Positions 33,593 through 46,122 are shown, counted from the first letter of the stretch. The stretch is DNA of 64,000 nt from Erigeron canadensis (GCF_010389155.1 NC_057762.1:9783513-9847512), one strand, 5' to 3'. Notes: generated from the letters alone by a model not told the origin. Made by a program: numbers and translations.

Positions 33593-35983
33593 TGTAACAT
33601 CCGTGACTTTTGACCCGTTTGACTATTTATGTAATGTGATTAACGATATTAATGAAATGATGAGATTAAGTGAAGTTGTGAAATTTAAGACTAGTTATGC
33701 TTATCGGGTCGTGTGACCACGTGTTCGTTAATGTGAAACTAGACGATACGAGTCGGTAAACATTTAGTTAGTGATTCAATTGGGTCAACCCATGGACTTA
33801 AACCATGACCCATGACCCACAAGAATACCCACCCCCATTCATTCTATCCACTCACTCTCTAACTCTCTTGCAAGAAAAACACACACAAACACTTATCTCT
33901 CTCCCTCTCATGAAATTCTTGCATCAAATAAGGTTAGTGGGTTAGATTAATCATAGAAACATCCCCTCCCTTGTGAAATCTTCTTCATATCTCGAATTTG
34001 GAGTTTATAGTGCAAGGAAACTCACTCTTTTGGGTCAAACTCGGATTTGACTTTTGGAAGGTTATTTGGTAAGTCAAATTCATCTTAAATTCATCATTGT
34101 AGGTGTATAAATGTATTTTTAAGCTAAACCCATGAGCTTTGGTCGAATTTGAGTCCGAAAATGCATTAAAACGATTTAGGGTTATACTAGGGTTTTGGTT
34201 TGGGTTGAAATGATTTGGAAGTGATTTTGATGTTGTGGATCGAAATATTGGTATGGCTTAAGTGTAAGTAGGTGTAATAATGTTTAAGTATGCTTCAAAA
34301 CAAGTTTCAAGCCTTTTCTAGTCGAATTGAAGGTCATAGTATAGGTTTTGGTTGTGTTTTGGGTGTATAAGCTCAAAAATCTGTTGCTGAACTAATTTGG
34401 GCTGTAGTGCGATGCAGTGGCCAAGCTGCGACGCAGTGGGCTGAACTGGTTGGGCTGCGACGCATCAGAAACGCACTGTGAAGCAGTTAAAACCACGGAA
34501 TCTGAAACTGCGACGTAGTTTCCTTGATGCGACGCATTAGGACCCCTCCAGCCAAAATATTTTCCTAGCTTCTTTTCTAATGTCCTAGGATCGTCCCGAT
34601 CTTTCCATAATGTCCTTTTAAGACCTTATTGGTGCTCTGTACGCTGCAGACGAGCTGTTCAAAGTCACGAGTCGTTTTGAACCTAAAACTAGACATTAAC
34701 ATAAACTATATAAGGGTATAACTTATGGCTGAGAACGAGGTGACCTTGGGACGACTTCATATGGATTTCAAACTATTTTATGACCTATTTAATGACCATG
34801 CTGATTCTCGGGAGGCTTTCAAAGCCATAAACCAAAGCTAAAACCTAGTTAGAAAGTCGTCTTGATGAATGATGCATGTTTTGTATACATTATTAGGTTG
34901 TGGACACGTGGAGCACATTAATCACTTATAATCTCATCTTAGCGTGATCTTAACTCCTTTTTCCAATCAAGGTGAGTTCGTATCCCCCCTACTCTATTGA
35001 GATTCAGGCTGAAAAGTGTACATTGCGTGTTTACTTGCTAAGTTTAGTTGTTTGTTGATTTAATGTCGATTGATGGATGAATTGAATTGTTATATGTGTG
35101 TTGGTATTGAGAATGTTGTATTAGGATAGATGTACATTCATGGAAGTCGGCTTCGTTTTCAAGGGGTTTGAGATGTGGAGGGTTAGCCGCTGGTACACCC
35201 TGTATACAAACATCAAGGACTCCTTGAAAACAAGCCCGAGAATGTGCGTATAGTTTGGTTAAATGGAATTGATTTGGATTGATGGTTGTTGGAATCGCAT
35301 TTGTGATGGTCTCGCCTTTGAAATGATTTGGTTGATGATGAGACGTTCATGACCCCGGGTATATAGACGTATATACACCGATGTTTTTGAGATGCCACAT
35401 TGGTCATGGTGATGACATGTGAGTATCGTTGCATAGATGGCATGAGGGCCATACATATCATACGTATTTTGGTTTGGCATGCTTATCATTCGCGTCATGG
35501 CATTGGCATTGCATTTGTCATTCTTTTACGCATATTATGTTGTGATGCATTTGTTGGATGACGTGTAAGATTACTTGTATGCGATGAAGTGTTCTTGCTT
35601 TATGATATGTGGTTATTGTCGGTGGTTCCTCTTGGACCACCACTACGAACTCACCAACCTCGTGTTGACTTGTTAGTACACTTTTCAGGTAATCAGGTGA
35701 ACCAAGGACGTGATGCATGATCTTGTGTAGCTTTTGGACTCGGGCATGGACTTCATGGATAAAGGATTCATTCGCCCACTTTTGATTAATGCTTAGGATC
35801 GATAGCCATCTCTAGAATTCTCTTTTGTAAACTTTGATGGTCATTTGCTCCTTGTGCATTTTATGAATATTTGACTTGTTATTGATTCACCGAATTCATT
35901 ATTTTCATTTAGTTGCCTACGATAATCCCTCCTCGTGCTATGTGATTTTCGTAATATTTCGAGCCTTAGCTCAGGGTGTTACA
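33593..35983 (+). mobile_element. Solo LTR, 2.39 kb, TGTAACA family
   Basis: It starts TGTAACATCC and ends GGGTGTTACA with the 5-bp TSD GCTAT (33588-33592 and 35984-35988). No internal genes, PBS or PPT are present. It shares landmarks in the same order with 36954 onward: GCGACGCA motifs (34400-34530), GGTGAGTTCG and ATTGAGATTC-GGCTGA (about 34971-35020), and TTTTGAGATGCCACATTG (about 35385). Tekay-like gypsy is the likely source (inference). Small frames inside are shadows. Confidence 0.78.
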
Positions 35984-36272
35984 GCTATTCATATAATGAA
36001 ATGTCTATATCAATATGAAAACTCTATTATCAGAATGAAAAATTTAGATGTTCTTTTTTCTAGCCCAATGAGATTAGCAATTTCGTAGATTCATCTATAT
36101 ATGGGTGAATTTGGTAAATCATTTTTCATTAGTAGGTCAACTAAAAATTGTTTGATGGTATTGAAGGGATGGCATGGACATCCGATTTGGTCAATTTTCA
36201 CCTCACTAGATGTCTAAATTCATTTTTAATGGATATTAATGGAATGGCCTAAATGAAAATAAGCATTAGTTT

Positions 36273-36727
36273 GGACGAGAGAAAGTGTCCGCGCATTGCG
36301 GCGGTGAGATGGTAGGGGTGATAAGTCATAGGAGGTGATAAGTCATGGAGTGTGATAACCAAATGCTTTATCCGTACGGGCTCCACCCTCGCATTTAAAA
36401 ATTTGTCGAAAGTATATCGAATGACATATCTAATTAAAGAGCATGAAATTTTAAGTACATCCATACAATTTTTATAATTTATCAATATAAGATTTTTGAG
36501 ATAAAAGATTTTAAATGAATAAAATGATTTATGGAGGAAAGAGAAAAAATGAGTGGCTGAGATTTAAGGAGATAAAAGAAAATGAGTGGTTGAGATTTAA
36601 GGGTATTATAGGTATATTAGCTAAGGATGTTCAAATTAGTGAATAAAAAAGAGGGGTATTTTAGGTACTTCAAACCATGAATTGGGATTTTCAAAAAAGG
36701 CAAAATGTTTTATATGATGGTATAAAT
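36273..36727 (-). mobile_element. Helitron-like relic, minus strand
   Basis: On the minus strand it starts near TTTATACCATCATATAAAAC (36727) and ends GCCGCAATGCGCGGACAC-TTTCTCTCG before T (36276-36273). The hairpin CCGC-GCATT-GCGG lies at 36289-36301. 36300-36400 is the inverted match of 33150-33275. As in the 27398 copy, the terminal tetranucleotide is CTCG. Confidence 0.55.
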
Positions 36728-36953
36728 AAGTGATAATACATTAATACCCCAGCTACTAGGATATTTGGAGTAAGAAAGCGAGTTTTTAAAACAAGGCTGC
36801 TTCAAACATAATGCTTATGCTTTAAAATTATGAAAAGAATATTTTGGTGAAATCTAGGTACAACAAAAATTCACATATGGGCAATTAAGGTAGCAACCAG
36901 TTTAATTTAATATAAGCCATGTTGTCTACTATTGGAGGACTTTTATGCATATG

Positions 36954-39000
36954 TGTAACACCTATCACTTTGACCGGTCAACGCTAGTGAACTCGTAAAG
37001 CAGAAATTAGTCAAATTGAAGTAAATAGACTTTTGTAATGAAAAGGTAGGTATGTCAATAGTCATTAGGAGCGTAATTTCAAAATATGTTCGATGGTGTC
37101 AATGAAATAATTAAATGAACCTCGAGTTAAAAGTCTTAACTAAACAAATCATTTATCGGGAGAAGCTAGAAGTTGACGCGAAAGTGATGAAGGAGAACAA
37201 AACCCATTTCACCATCCTTTTCCACTCATTTCTCACACACTCTTTATCTCACTTATCTCTCTATTTCTATCTTTCTCTCCTTTTCTCCCTAGCAAAAACC
37301 AAAACATCCTCTTTATCATCTTCTTGAGATGTTCGGATTTGGGGTTGGTAATATAATCAAAATTGTTAATAAATCATTCCATAATAATAATCATCTCTAA
37401 AAGTCAAAGATTTTTGGGTTATTCATGTATTCTTCATTTCTTTTGGCCCTCAAATCCGAATTTGATTGTTGAAGGAACTTTTGTAAGTATTTGTCATCTT
37501 CAAATTACTCGTTTATGTTGTTACAAGTCTTAGTTTACTAGCAATTTACAAGGTTGTGGTCAAAATTGGTGTTTTTGAACAAAAAAAGTTCGATCTAGGG
37601 TTTTGAAAGAGGGGTTTTTGATTTAGGAAGTGGGTTTGTGAAAAGAGTTAGATTTGTACACTTGTTTATACTTGATTTCAGTTGTGGTAAAGTTTGAAAG
37701 CTTGATTTGGCTTCTAGGTTAGTCAATTTTGGTGTTTAAATTAACTCATTTTGCTGAAAAATAAACCTGGTATTCGCCCCATGGGTTTTTCATGCGCCGC
37801 ATATTTTACCCCAGAATACTCAATTTTGTAATCGCCAAAACTTTCAAACCGTAAGTCCGTTTTTGATGATTCAAGCGGCCATAGAATCGTAGAAGAGTAT
37901 ACTTTCTGTTGGTAATATCCTTTTAAGGTGAACTAAAACATGAGTTATACAAATATGGGTTCAAAGTGAATTGGTCAAGTCCCGTTTAGCCGTTAAGTAA
38001 CGAAATGAAATGATTTCACTTTATTGTATCAAAACCTTATAAAATGGACATAATAAAGCCTTTATAATAATATTAGGTCAATATTTATAAGACCTTACCT
38101 TTTGAGATGCTTTAGGATTTATGTGATGCGTGTATGAATAGGTTTCGGCTCTTGTGGACATCGGTTCTACTTCCTTTCATCTTGGGCTTGTTATTGCTCG
38201 AAACAGGTGAGTTCCGTAGCTCCATACTCAATTGAGATTCGGGCTGATAAGTGTACACATACGTGCTTGATTGTTTGATTGATTGGTTGATTGGCTTGAG
38301 TTACGATTTGTCTTATTGCTTGATTGATTGTTTGATTGATTTGTTTGACGGTTTAACTTATTATTGTTGGATTATGTGATGTGATTAGGATAGTTGTACA
38401 TACATGGAAGACAATGATACATTTAATGAGTTGTAGATGTGGTGGGAAGGCTGCGGATATATAAGCATCTATGGTTCCTTAAATGTAAAGTCGTATGAAA
38501 TGTATGTGCATTGTGGTTTCGGTTGGATTGTGGTACGATGGACTTGTGAATGGATATTGGATATGATGACTTGTGGTTGATTTAGGGAAACCGATTTATG
38601 CGAGTCGGTTGGATGTTTGACTTGTGGTTTGGAATTGGGGAGACCGATTTATGGGATTCGGTTGGTGGATTGTGATGAGATTGGAATGGACACTTACACT
38701 TATACGTCTATGGTGCGGGACGAACGCATACACTTTATTTGTGCGGGACGCACGCATACGTCTATGATTTTGAGATGCCACATTGTTCATTGGGATGACA
38801 TATGAGTATCGCATATACACAGACCCCAAGTAGGTAGTCACACATACTTGCATTTGATTATATCGGGAGACACACATGTTACGCACTCATACATTTCTTG
38901 GTCATATCTCATGCACGCTTACTTCATACATCCTCTTTGTTTCGCATATTCTTTGATATTGAAATCACTTATGCGTATTTATGACACGTATGATATGTTG
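36954..39000 (+). mobile_element. Related TGTAACA-family LTR, 3' end lost (right limit approximate)
   Basis: It starts TGTAACACCT after ATATG. It follows the 33593 copy through GCGCCGCATATTTTACCCC (37786 area, GCGACGCA region), CAGGTGAGTTCCGTAGC (about 38204), GTACATACATGGAAG (about 38396) and TTTTGAGATGCCACATTG (about 38768). No TGTTACA end followed by ATATG is found, so the 3' part is deleted or replaced. No coding. Confidence 0.65.
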
Positions 39001-39880
39001 GTATGATAGCATGATATAAGACAATTACTTGGGAACATTAATATGTTGGACTTAGTGTAAAGATATTAAACATGTGTAGTGTGTTGGCATAAAAGTACTA
39101 ACTACTAGTGCGGCTAACATGAGAGCAATTGTGAAGCTAATCCCCAGGTCATAAACTCTAGGGCTATTACCATGGTTGGAGATTGATGATGGAATGACAT
39201 GTTGTTTCATATGATTGAGTAACATATATGTTATGCATGTGTGATGTGTATGTATGTATGGCCCGTAGTGGTCACGTTGATGTTGTAAATGTCTTCGTTC
39301 TTGTCCGACTTAAACGTGTTGATAAACGGTTAGGATACAATGTGATAAATGTGTTGATATGCACCTTTAGAGAGGTCAAGGTTGTAAGCATCCTAACTCT
39401 CATATATTATAAACGGTTGATATCCCAACACTAATGATATTAATTGTAATCGGTGAACAATGAGGATATGTTGCTTAATAGTATGTGAACTTGAACATGT
39501 ATAAGACATTGTTAAACTTGGTTGTAAGTATGATATAATGTAATTGGTGATGCACATGTAAAATGTATTAGTCGGTGGACGATTGTTAGGAGATGCGGTA
39601 GAACGAGAATGGTTAGTTAGTTGATTGGATTGGAGCCTCAATTTACAGTGATTCAACTTATATAAGAATGACAATAGAGTGAGTGGAGTTCAACTAATAG
39701 ATAACCACCCACATGAAGTTCAAAATGTGTAGCATTTGATAGTGCATGTAAACAATTTTAGACAAGTACATGAACTAAAAGTCATACTTAAGCTCTAAAC
39801 ATCGTCAATATGGGTTAACTTATTCGGTAGAAGTTCTTCTCTTTGGGTAGAGTCTAAAGTTCAGGCTTTGGCAGCAGAGT
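39001..39880. other. Unassigned sequence after the truncated LTR
   Basis: AT-rich, with many TATG/TGATATG words; it may be diverged LTR tail. No gene, terminal repeat or tRNA-like element is seen before the SINE. Confidence 0.4.
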
Positions 39881-40105
39881 AGATTAATATTATTAACCAC
39901 TAGGTAATAGCCTAGTGGCCACCGGCCGTCACTTTCCAGGAGAGGTCCTGGGTTCGAGTCTTGCCAATGGGAAACTTGAGATAATCAGGGAATCATTAAG
40001 TGATTGAGATTCACTTGGACACTTGTCTGGCTGGGTTAGTGGGTACCAAACGGTACATGGGATAAGGGGGTTCCCATCCAATTACCCTAGATTAATATTA
40101 TTAAC
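39881..40105 (+). mobile_element. tRNA-derived SINE with perfect 17-bp target duplication
   Basis: AGATTAATATTATTAAC occurs at 39881-39897 and 40089-40105, flanking a 191-bp body. Near the 5' end are Pol III box A (TAGCCTAGTGG, 39908-39918) and box B (GGTTCGAGTC, 39951-39960), spaced as in tRNA genes. The long exact TSD indicates L1-type target-primed insertion and a fairly young copy. There is no long A tail; the 3' end is a pyrimidine-rich CCAATTACCCT. The family name is not assigned. Confidence 0.88.
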
Positions 40106-40810
40106 GTATAATTTTTTTCATCTCTTCCAAAGAATAAAAAATTGAGGACCGAGCCTTTTTATAAGTTGATATATTTATAGTATACGTAATTCTATAAATT
40201 TTGAAGAAGTTTAGTGATAATTGGAGGAAAAAAAATATAGATCCCCAACAATATAAATTTTTGGATCCTGACACTGAACTTAATTATTAGTTGGTATATT
40301 TGCCTACTAAGAAAAAAAAGTTACACATATTATCTTTAAAAATATAATTGATTTTCAATAAAGTTGATCTATAAAATATAGACAACTCAAAGCTGACAAA
40401 ACCCAACGTCTTGCAAATTCTAGTCCTTTGATACGGCAACACTGATACTGACGATCCCAAGATGAAAATTCGAAATTTCTTACAAAATAATTGAATTTAA
40501 TTTGATAACATGTTTAGTTTGATATCCACTAAATCTACTGGATCATTATTCGTTTATTATTACCTATTTTTTGTTCCCCGTGTTTTTCTTCAAGCCCAAA
40601 TTAAAGGTCCACATTACATTACCATTAAAAAACGCAAAATCTTCCAATATAAATTTATTGCCCCCAGTTCGCCACACGCCCACACCCAGTGTGCCTCCTC
40701 AACAGTCACGGTTCGTTTACCCCCGTCAAAATCTAAATTCAAATTGAAAATAACAACAACAACAACAACAACAATAATAATAATAATAATAATACATTAG
40801 TATTTGTTTC
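40106..40810. other. AT-rich intergenic with an AAC/AAT microsatellite
   Basis: No gene is seen. (AAC)n followed by (AAT)n runs about 40748-40796. The 96-codon frame at 40510-40800 ends in this microsatellite and is not supported as coding. Confidence 0.5.
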
Positions 40811-40962
40811 TCTATATAATGAATCCCTTCTCTATCATCCTTCACCCACCATCCTTCTTCGTCTCTAAAACAAACAATCAACCCACTCAAATCCTCAATA
40901 AATAAGTAAGTTTTTTTATTAGGATTTTCTTTTGTTACTAGCGGTTATTATTATTGTTCACT
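40811..40962 (+). promoter_or_regulatory. Orphan host promoter and 5' UTR with intron donor
   Basis: CTATATAATG (40812-40821) is a TATA box, followed about 30 bp later by a CT- and CA-rich leader (TCATCCTTCACCCACC...). At 40906-40911 GTAAGTTTTT is a strong splice donor, as in 5'-UTR introns of plant genes. A Copia element begins at 40963, just inside that putative intron. No downstream coding exon was found before or after the element. Confidence 0.45.
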
Positions 40963-43744
40963 TGATAATGAAAGTATTAGGTTTGAAGGCCTTTGGGCAT
41001 GTTTTGTCCTTACGGCTAGGTTTTAGTGTTTAGGGGGTCTTCTTAGGTTTTCTTGTTCATCAAGTTTTAAAGCCTAATCTGTTATCTATATATTCTAATC
41101 ATTGTAATTGTAAATCTTAGAGTTGCACTGGGATAACAAAATCCCTAGTTGCAGCCGTGGATTAGTTCACACACATTGTGTGATATACCACGTATATTCT
41201 CGTGTTTAGTTCTTTATTTTTCTATTTTGCTTCCGTTGTACAACCCAACTGTTCCTAACAAGTGGCATCAGAGCCAGGCTAGGGTTTCTATGATCTATTT
41301 TCTATAGATTCAATTGTTGTTGCTGTGATCAGCCTCACTTAATTCGATTAATGCTGCTGTTGTATGAATTGTAATCTGACAGATTTGTTTCTCAGGTTGC
41401 TGTTAATCACGATTAACGGTTGCGCCTCTTTGTTCGCCCCTGTTTTGTTGTTGCTGTTGTTTCAGAGCTGAAAACAGGATCTGGTTGATGCTGCTGGAAC
41501 TGTTATTTCTTCATATTCGGACAGATTTGTTTTGGGTCTAGTTTACAGCTAATTTGTTGATGTTCTGTGGTTGTTCCATCACCAGTAGCCGCCTACCGCC
41601 GCCGCTGTTACAGCTTGTCAGCCGCTGTCGAGTGGAACTCACGTTTAGGGTTCCTGTTTGGGGTTTCGGTATTGATTGATGGTTTGGGAAATTGTTTGGT
41701 TGCTATTATTGTTTTCTTATTGATTGATTCTTGTTGACGGGTGTTATTCAACTGAGTTGAAGTTGGCTAACTTTGGTTGTTTATTTTTCATTTGTCATTA
41801 TGGTTGAAGACAGGAAATTTATGATTGAAAAGTTTGACGGTTCAGATTTTAGTTAGTGGAAGATGCAGACTCAAGCATTACTTGGTCAAAAGGATCTGAA
41901 CATGGTTCTTGGTAGAAAACTGAAAGATGGATAAAGAACAGGAAGCTCTTTAGGATACAAAGGATAAGAAAGCCAGGGGGTTATTACATTGAGTTTGGCG
42001 AGAAACGTGACTTACAACATCATGTCTAAAACCACCGTCAGTGGTATGATGTTAGCATTGTCAAATATGTATGAGAAACCGTCTGTTGCTAACAAGGTAT
42101 TCCCAATGAGAGCTCTTTACCATGAGAATGAAAGAAAAGATCTCAGTGACAAAGCACATTAACAAATTGAACTCTATCGTGTCCAGATTGTCTTCTGTTA
42201 AGATTGAGTTTGATGGTGAGACTAAGGCTCTACTATTGCTATCTCCATTGCCTGATAGTTGGTGTGGGACAGTGACAACAGTTAGTAGCTCTGTGGGAAC
42301 CGACGAGATGACATTTGAAAAGATTCAAGATTTGGTATTGGGTGAAGACATTCGCCGGAGGGGTCCTTAGTCGGGATCTTCTTCTGACATGTTACATGTT
42401 GTCAAGAAGGGGAATAGCAAAAATAGTGGCAAGGGTCGTAACAGGAGTTCATCTAGAGCTCGGCCGAGTATGCGTTGTTGGGACTGCAACGAGATAGGGC
42501 ATTATAGGAGTTCGTGTCATAATGATAAAAACTCCGATCAAGGTTTGAATTCTACTTCTAAGAGTACTTCTGATTCTTAAGATGATGGTGATGCATTGGT
42601 ACTTAGTAGTTTGGAACTTTGGGTCGTGGATTCTGGTGTGTCAGTTCATGCCACCCGCATGCGAAATGTTAGAAAAGGCAATTTGGCAAGGTGAGGCTTG
42701 AAAGCAATAAGGTTCTTGATGTGAGTGGGATGAGTAATGTTGACTTGAATACATCTTTTGGTACTACATTACTTTACGTGAGGATCGTTCTAGAAATTAA
42801 ACTTAAACAAGTTTAATCTCTGTTGGGGAACTGGATGATCAAGTTTTGATATGAAGTTTGGTGAAGGAAAGTGGACGGTGTTCAAGAAACGTTGAGTTAT
42901 TGCTAGGGGTTTCAATAAAAGATCATTGTATTTTGTGCCTGTTCCGTTTGCGGAAGTGACTATCCCTGTTAAGACGAAAGCCAAAGTTGGGCACACCCAT
43001 TCTGTAGTTAAACGAGTTCAGTTAGACAGCAAAGAACTCTGGGACTCCAGGTATTCGGCTTGAGCGTATTCGGAAGTCTGAACATGTACAGGAGTTTCAT
43101 GACTGTGGGAGTAGCTCGACATAATCTGGAAATCTATGTCGGTTCGAAAGACTAGAGATCCGAATGAAATCTCTCCTAAGGTGTTGCTGTTAGTGGAGAG
43201 TGTTCCTCTGGAAAATCCTGAATCTACTTTGTGGGAGTCAGATATTGAGGATATGAAGACGAGGTATGTAAGACCGTGTTTTTGTTTAATGAGTAAGATC
43301 CGTTGAAACTAGGTATACTATGGTTTGAAGTTTGGTTTCTTCATTGAGCTGCATGTAATTCTGTTCCGTGTATTTTGGGAATACTGTTTGCTGAAGACTA
43401 GGATTGTTGTATACTTGCTCATGATCTGTTTTTTGCAAGGCCTTCAAATGAAAGATTGTTGGATTATAAGGCCCACTATAAGGCCTCTGGGCCTGTTTTA
43501 GCCTTACGACCAGGTTTGAGTGTTTAAGGGGCCTTTTTAGGTTTTCTTGTTCATCAAGTTTCAAACCCTAATCTTTTATCAATATATGATGGTCATTATA
43601 ATTCTTGGAGTTGTACTAAGATAATAAAAACCGTAGTTGCAGCCGTGGATTAGTTCACACCTTGTTTGAGATACCACTTATATTCTCGTGTTCTGTTCTT
43701 TATTTTTCTGTTTTGTTTTTACTGTGCAACCCGACTGTTCTTCA
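40963..43744 (+). mobile_element. Internally deleted Ty1/copia element
   Basis: LTRs are at 40963-41260 and 43457-43744, with an initiator-Met-type PBS (TGGCATCAGAGCC) at 41263-41275. Gag and the start of protease remain (41800-42720). Most of integrase and RT are missing, and 42720-43456 holds only scraps. The LTRs are clearly diverged, so the copy is old. No clean TSD was seen (TCACT and GGAAA). Confidence 0.8.
41800..42660 (+). pseudogene. Copia Gag and protease start, broken
   Basis: The ATG at 41800 opens MVEDRKFMIEKFDGSDF, then a TAG interrupts. 42122-42370 continues with a UBN2-type gag core (HINKLNSIVSRL, LLLSPLPDSW). 42389-42580 carries the zinc knuckle CWDCNEIGHYRSSC. The protease motif WVVDSGVSVHAT follows near 42616-42655. 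At least three frame breaks separate these. Confidence 0.8.
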
Positions 43745-44140
43745 GGAAAAGAGGGGGGGTCACTAGACCACCCTTACAAAAAGAAAATCTACACAAAGCC
43801 TATGTAATATTTTCATTGAACCCGAAAGAAATGTTAAGAGAACCCCTCTTGGAGAAAAAGAAGCCCACTAGATTCAAATATTCAATATAATAAGCACAAA
43901 AATTTGAAGAGAAGGTCACTTGAAAATGAATGGAAAGTGGAAATGGTGATTGTGGGATCTTTATTATGGTCATGGTGTTGAGATCCGATATGATAATGGT
44001 GGTATGATAATGATTTTATGTAATACTATAGGTTCTTTCGATGACGACAAGGTATTTATAATCATGAAATTGCAATTTGTTTGACTAAAAGTACTCTATC
44101 TAATATATATTGTCTAAGGGGAGTAATATGTTGAAAGTTA
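43745..44140. other. Intergenic, nothing recognised
   Basis: No supported gene or repeat end lies between the Copia LTR and the Harbinger TIR. Confidence 0.5.
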
Positions 44141-46119
44141 GGCCTCTTCTTATAGTATACCACTTCTACCCACTTCTAACACTATTCATCAGTTTTTCTT
44201 TCCTCTAGACACACCAAGACACACCCCTACTTATAACCCCCACTTCTAACCCACTTCTAACACTATTCATCCATTATTATATTATTTCATTTTCTTTTTT
44301 CATAAAACTAAACAAACACATTTTATTAAAAATAAAACACATTTTATTATTAAAAAACACATTACAACACTTAAAAAAAAACATAAACCAAATTACATTT
44401 ATTTAAAAACATTAAAAAATACTAAAAAACACATTATTAGGAAATAAAGAACTCCGCATCAACGTTGATGGCCACGTTCCGGGAGGTGCCAGACATGTTC
44501 AACCAGAGCATTGCGGAGTTCATGAGTCATTCTATCGCGCACCTACCTGTACATACGAAGTTGCGTTGAACACCTTTCATCCCACGTGCGGGTTGGGAGG
44601 ACAGTATTAGCTATCAACTCTTCGTCAAACTCTGTGATTGCGCGCCCGTTATCTTCAACGATCATGTTGTGCAGAATGACACAACATAACAAGATACGTT
44701 TTATCTTGTTCACACTGTAGGCCCGAGCTTGTTGCTCAAAAATCTGCCAACGACCTTGAAGAACCCCGAACGCTCGCTCCACATCCTTCCTTGCAGCTTC
44801 TTGGTACCTCTTGAACTTGGTGGTTTTCGGGTCCATCGGGCACTTGAAAGACTTCACAAGAGTGGCTCATTCAGGATAAATACCATCTGCTAGGTAATAT
44901 CCCTTGCAAAACTGGCGCCCATTCACCGAAAACTCTACTTTGGGAGCCCTGTCCTGAAGTAAATCGTCGAACAAATCTGACTCGTTGAGGACACTGATGT
45001 CGTTGTTCGAACCAGCAGGGCCAAAGTAAGCATGCCAGATCCACAAGTCATATGAAGCAACCGCTTCAAGCATGATTGTGGGATGGCCCTTGTCGCCTCG
45101 CATGTACTACCCTTGCCATGCCACCGGACAGTTCCTCCACCCCCAATGCATGCAATCTATGCTACCAAACATCCCCGAAAAACCATGAACCTGCTCATGT
45201 TTAGTAGTTAACAGCTCGATATCTGCTTCTGTTGGCCTTCTCAAGTACTCTTGTTGATACAAGTGTATCACACACTTGCAGAAAGCATCTAAACACTGGT
45301 ACCCCATATCTTGCGCCATTTGCAAGTACTCGTCCAAAGCATCAGCCTTATAGCTATACGCTAACTGGCGTATTGCAGAAGTGCATTTCTGGTAAAACCG
45401 GGACGACCAGAAGCATCCGGCCCTTTATAGAAAAACTGAAAGTGCTTCGGTAGCGGTTGAATGCTATTAAAGGAGTGTATATCTCGCGCTATGCGGAGAA
45501 ACATTTCTTTTCGCATTCTAAACCTTCTACGAAACATGTCGGGTGGATAAGTGCAATTAGGCGCAAAGTAATAATCGTATAAAAGTTTTGCAACACCAAG
45601 GTGAAGAACTTGAAGATGCTTGGTTCTGGTTTTCTTCTTCATCAAAGATAACGTTAAGACAAGCGGTGATTACCTCAGGATTGAAAACTGCATTCATCTG
45701 TGAAACAGCCCGATTGATTGATTCGTATCTGGTTGATTCGTAATCAGAGCTAGAGGATGATGCTGATGAATTAGACATTTTTTGGGGGTGGTATGTGAAT
45801 ATAGATGGTTTAAAAAAGATAGAAGTATGTATGTTTGATATTGTGTAAAAGAGCAATGTGATAGTGGTATATATAAGAGAAGGGGAAAAAAAAGGCCAAA
45901 GTAGCCGTTACATTTTTTAAAAATTTGAAAAAACCTTTTTTTTTATTTTGGCAATGGATACAACCGCTTGGGACCCACAAACATACACTTCTACTGCGTT
46001 CGATTTTGGAAGCAAGGAAGAGACGCACCCCTAGACGAAGGTGGTGCTACTAGCGTCCAGTGCTTCGGCCGCGTCGGACGTGGAACAGACACAGGACCCA
46101 AAGCCTATAAGGTGCGGCC
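44141..46119 (-). mobile_element. PIF/Harbinger DNA transposon (1.98 kb)
   Basis: The 3-bp TSD TTA (44138-44140 and 46120-46122) flanks ends GGCCTCTTCTTATAG and, on the other strand, GGCCGCACCTTATAGG, an imperfect TIR. The interior holds one broken Harbinger transposase gene on the minus strand. The Myb-like partner ORF of autonomous PIF elements is absent. 44141-44540 is non-coding, with a repeated CCACTTCTAACACTATTCAT. Confidence 0.85.
44543..45778 (-). pseudogene. Harbinger transposase (ALP1/HARBI1-like), disrupted
   Basis: The start is taken as ATG 45778-45776 (MSNSSASSSSSDYES), inside the element. Pieces 45856-45557, 45645-45361, 45337-45107, 45103-44867 and 44857-44543 cover the protein. 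The last three are in one phase with two in-frame stops; two shifts lie near 45600 and 45350. DDE catalytic region: GSIDCMHW (first D), GYYLADGIYPE (second D), RKDVERAFGVLQGRW (acidic third region). It would cut and join transposon ends in the nucleus. Genes of this family were also domesticated (ALP1, HARBI1), but TIRs and breaks mark this as a transposon pseudogene. Confidence 0.88.
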
Positions 46120-46122
46120 TTA

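Noticed and set aside
39901..39975. tRNA gene
   Set aside because: Boxes A and B are present but the cloverleaf arms do not pair well, and the sequence is flanked by 17-bp TSDs, so it is a SINE.
36954..40330. A complete solo LTR from 36954 to the GTTACA near 40320
   Set aside because: The bases after GTTACA (CATAT) do not match the left flank ATATG, the preceding sequence is unlike the family end, and a SINE with its own flank lies between.
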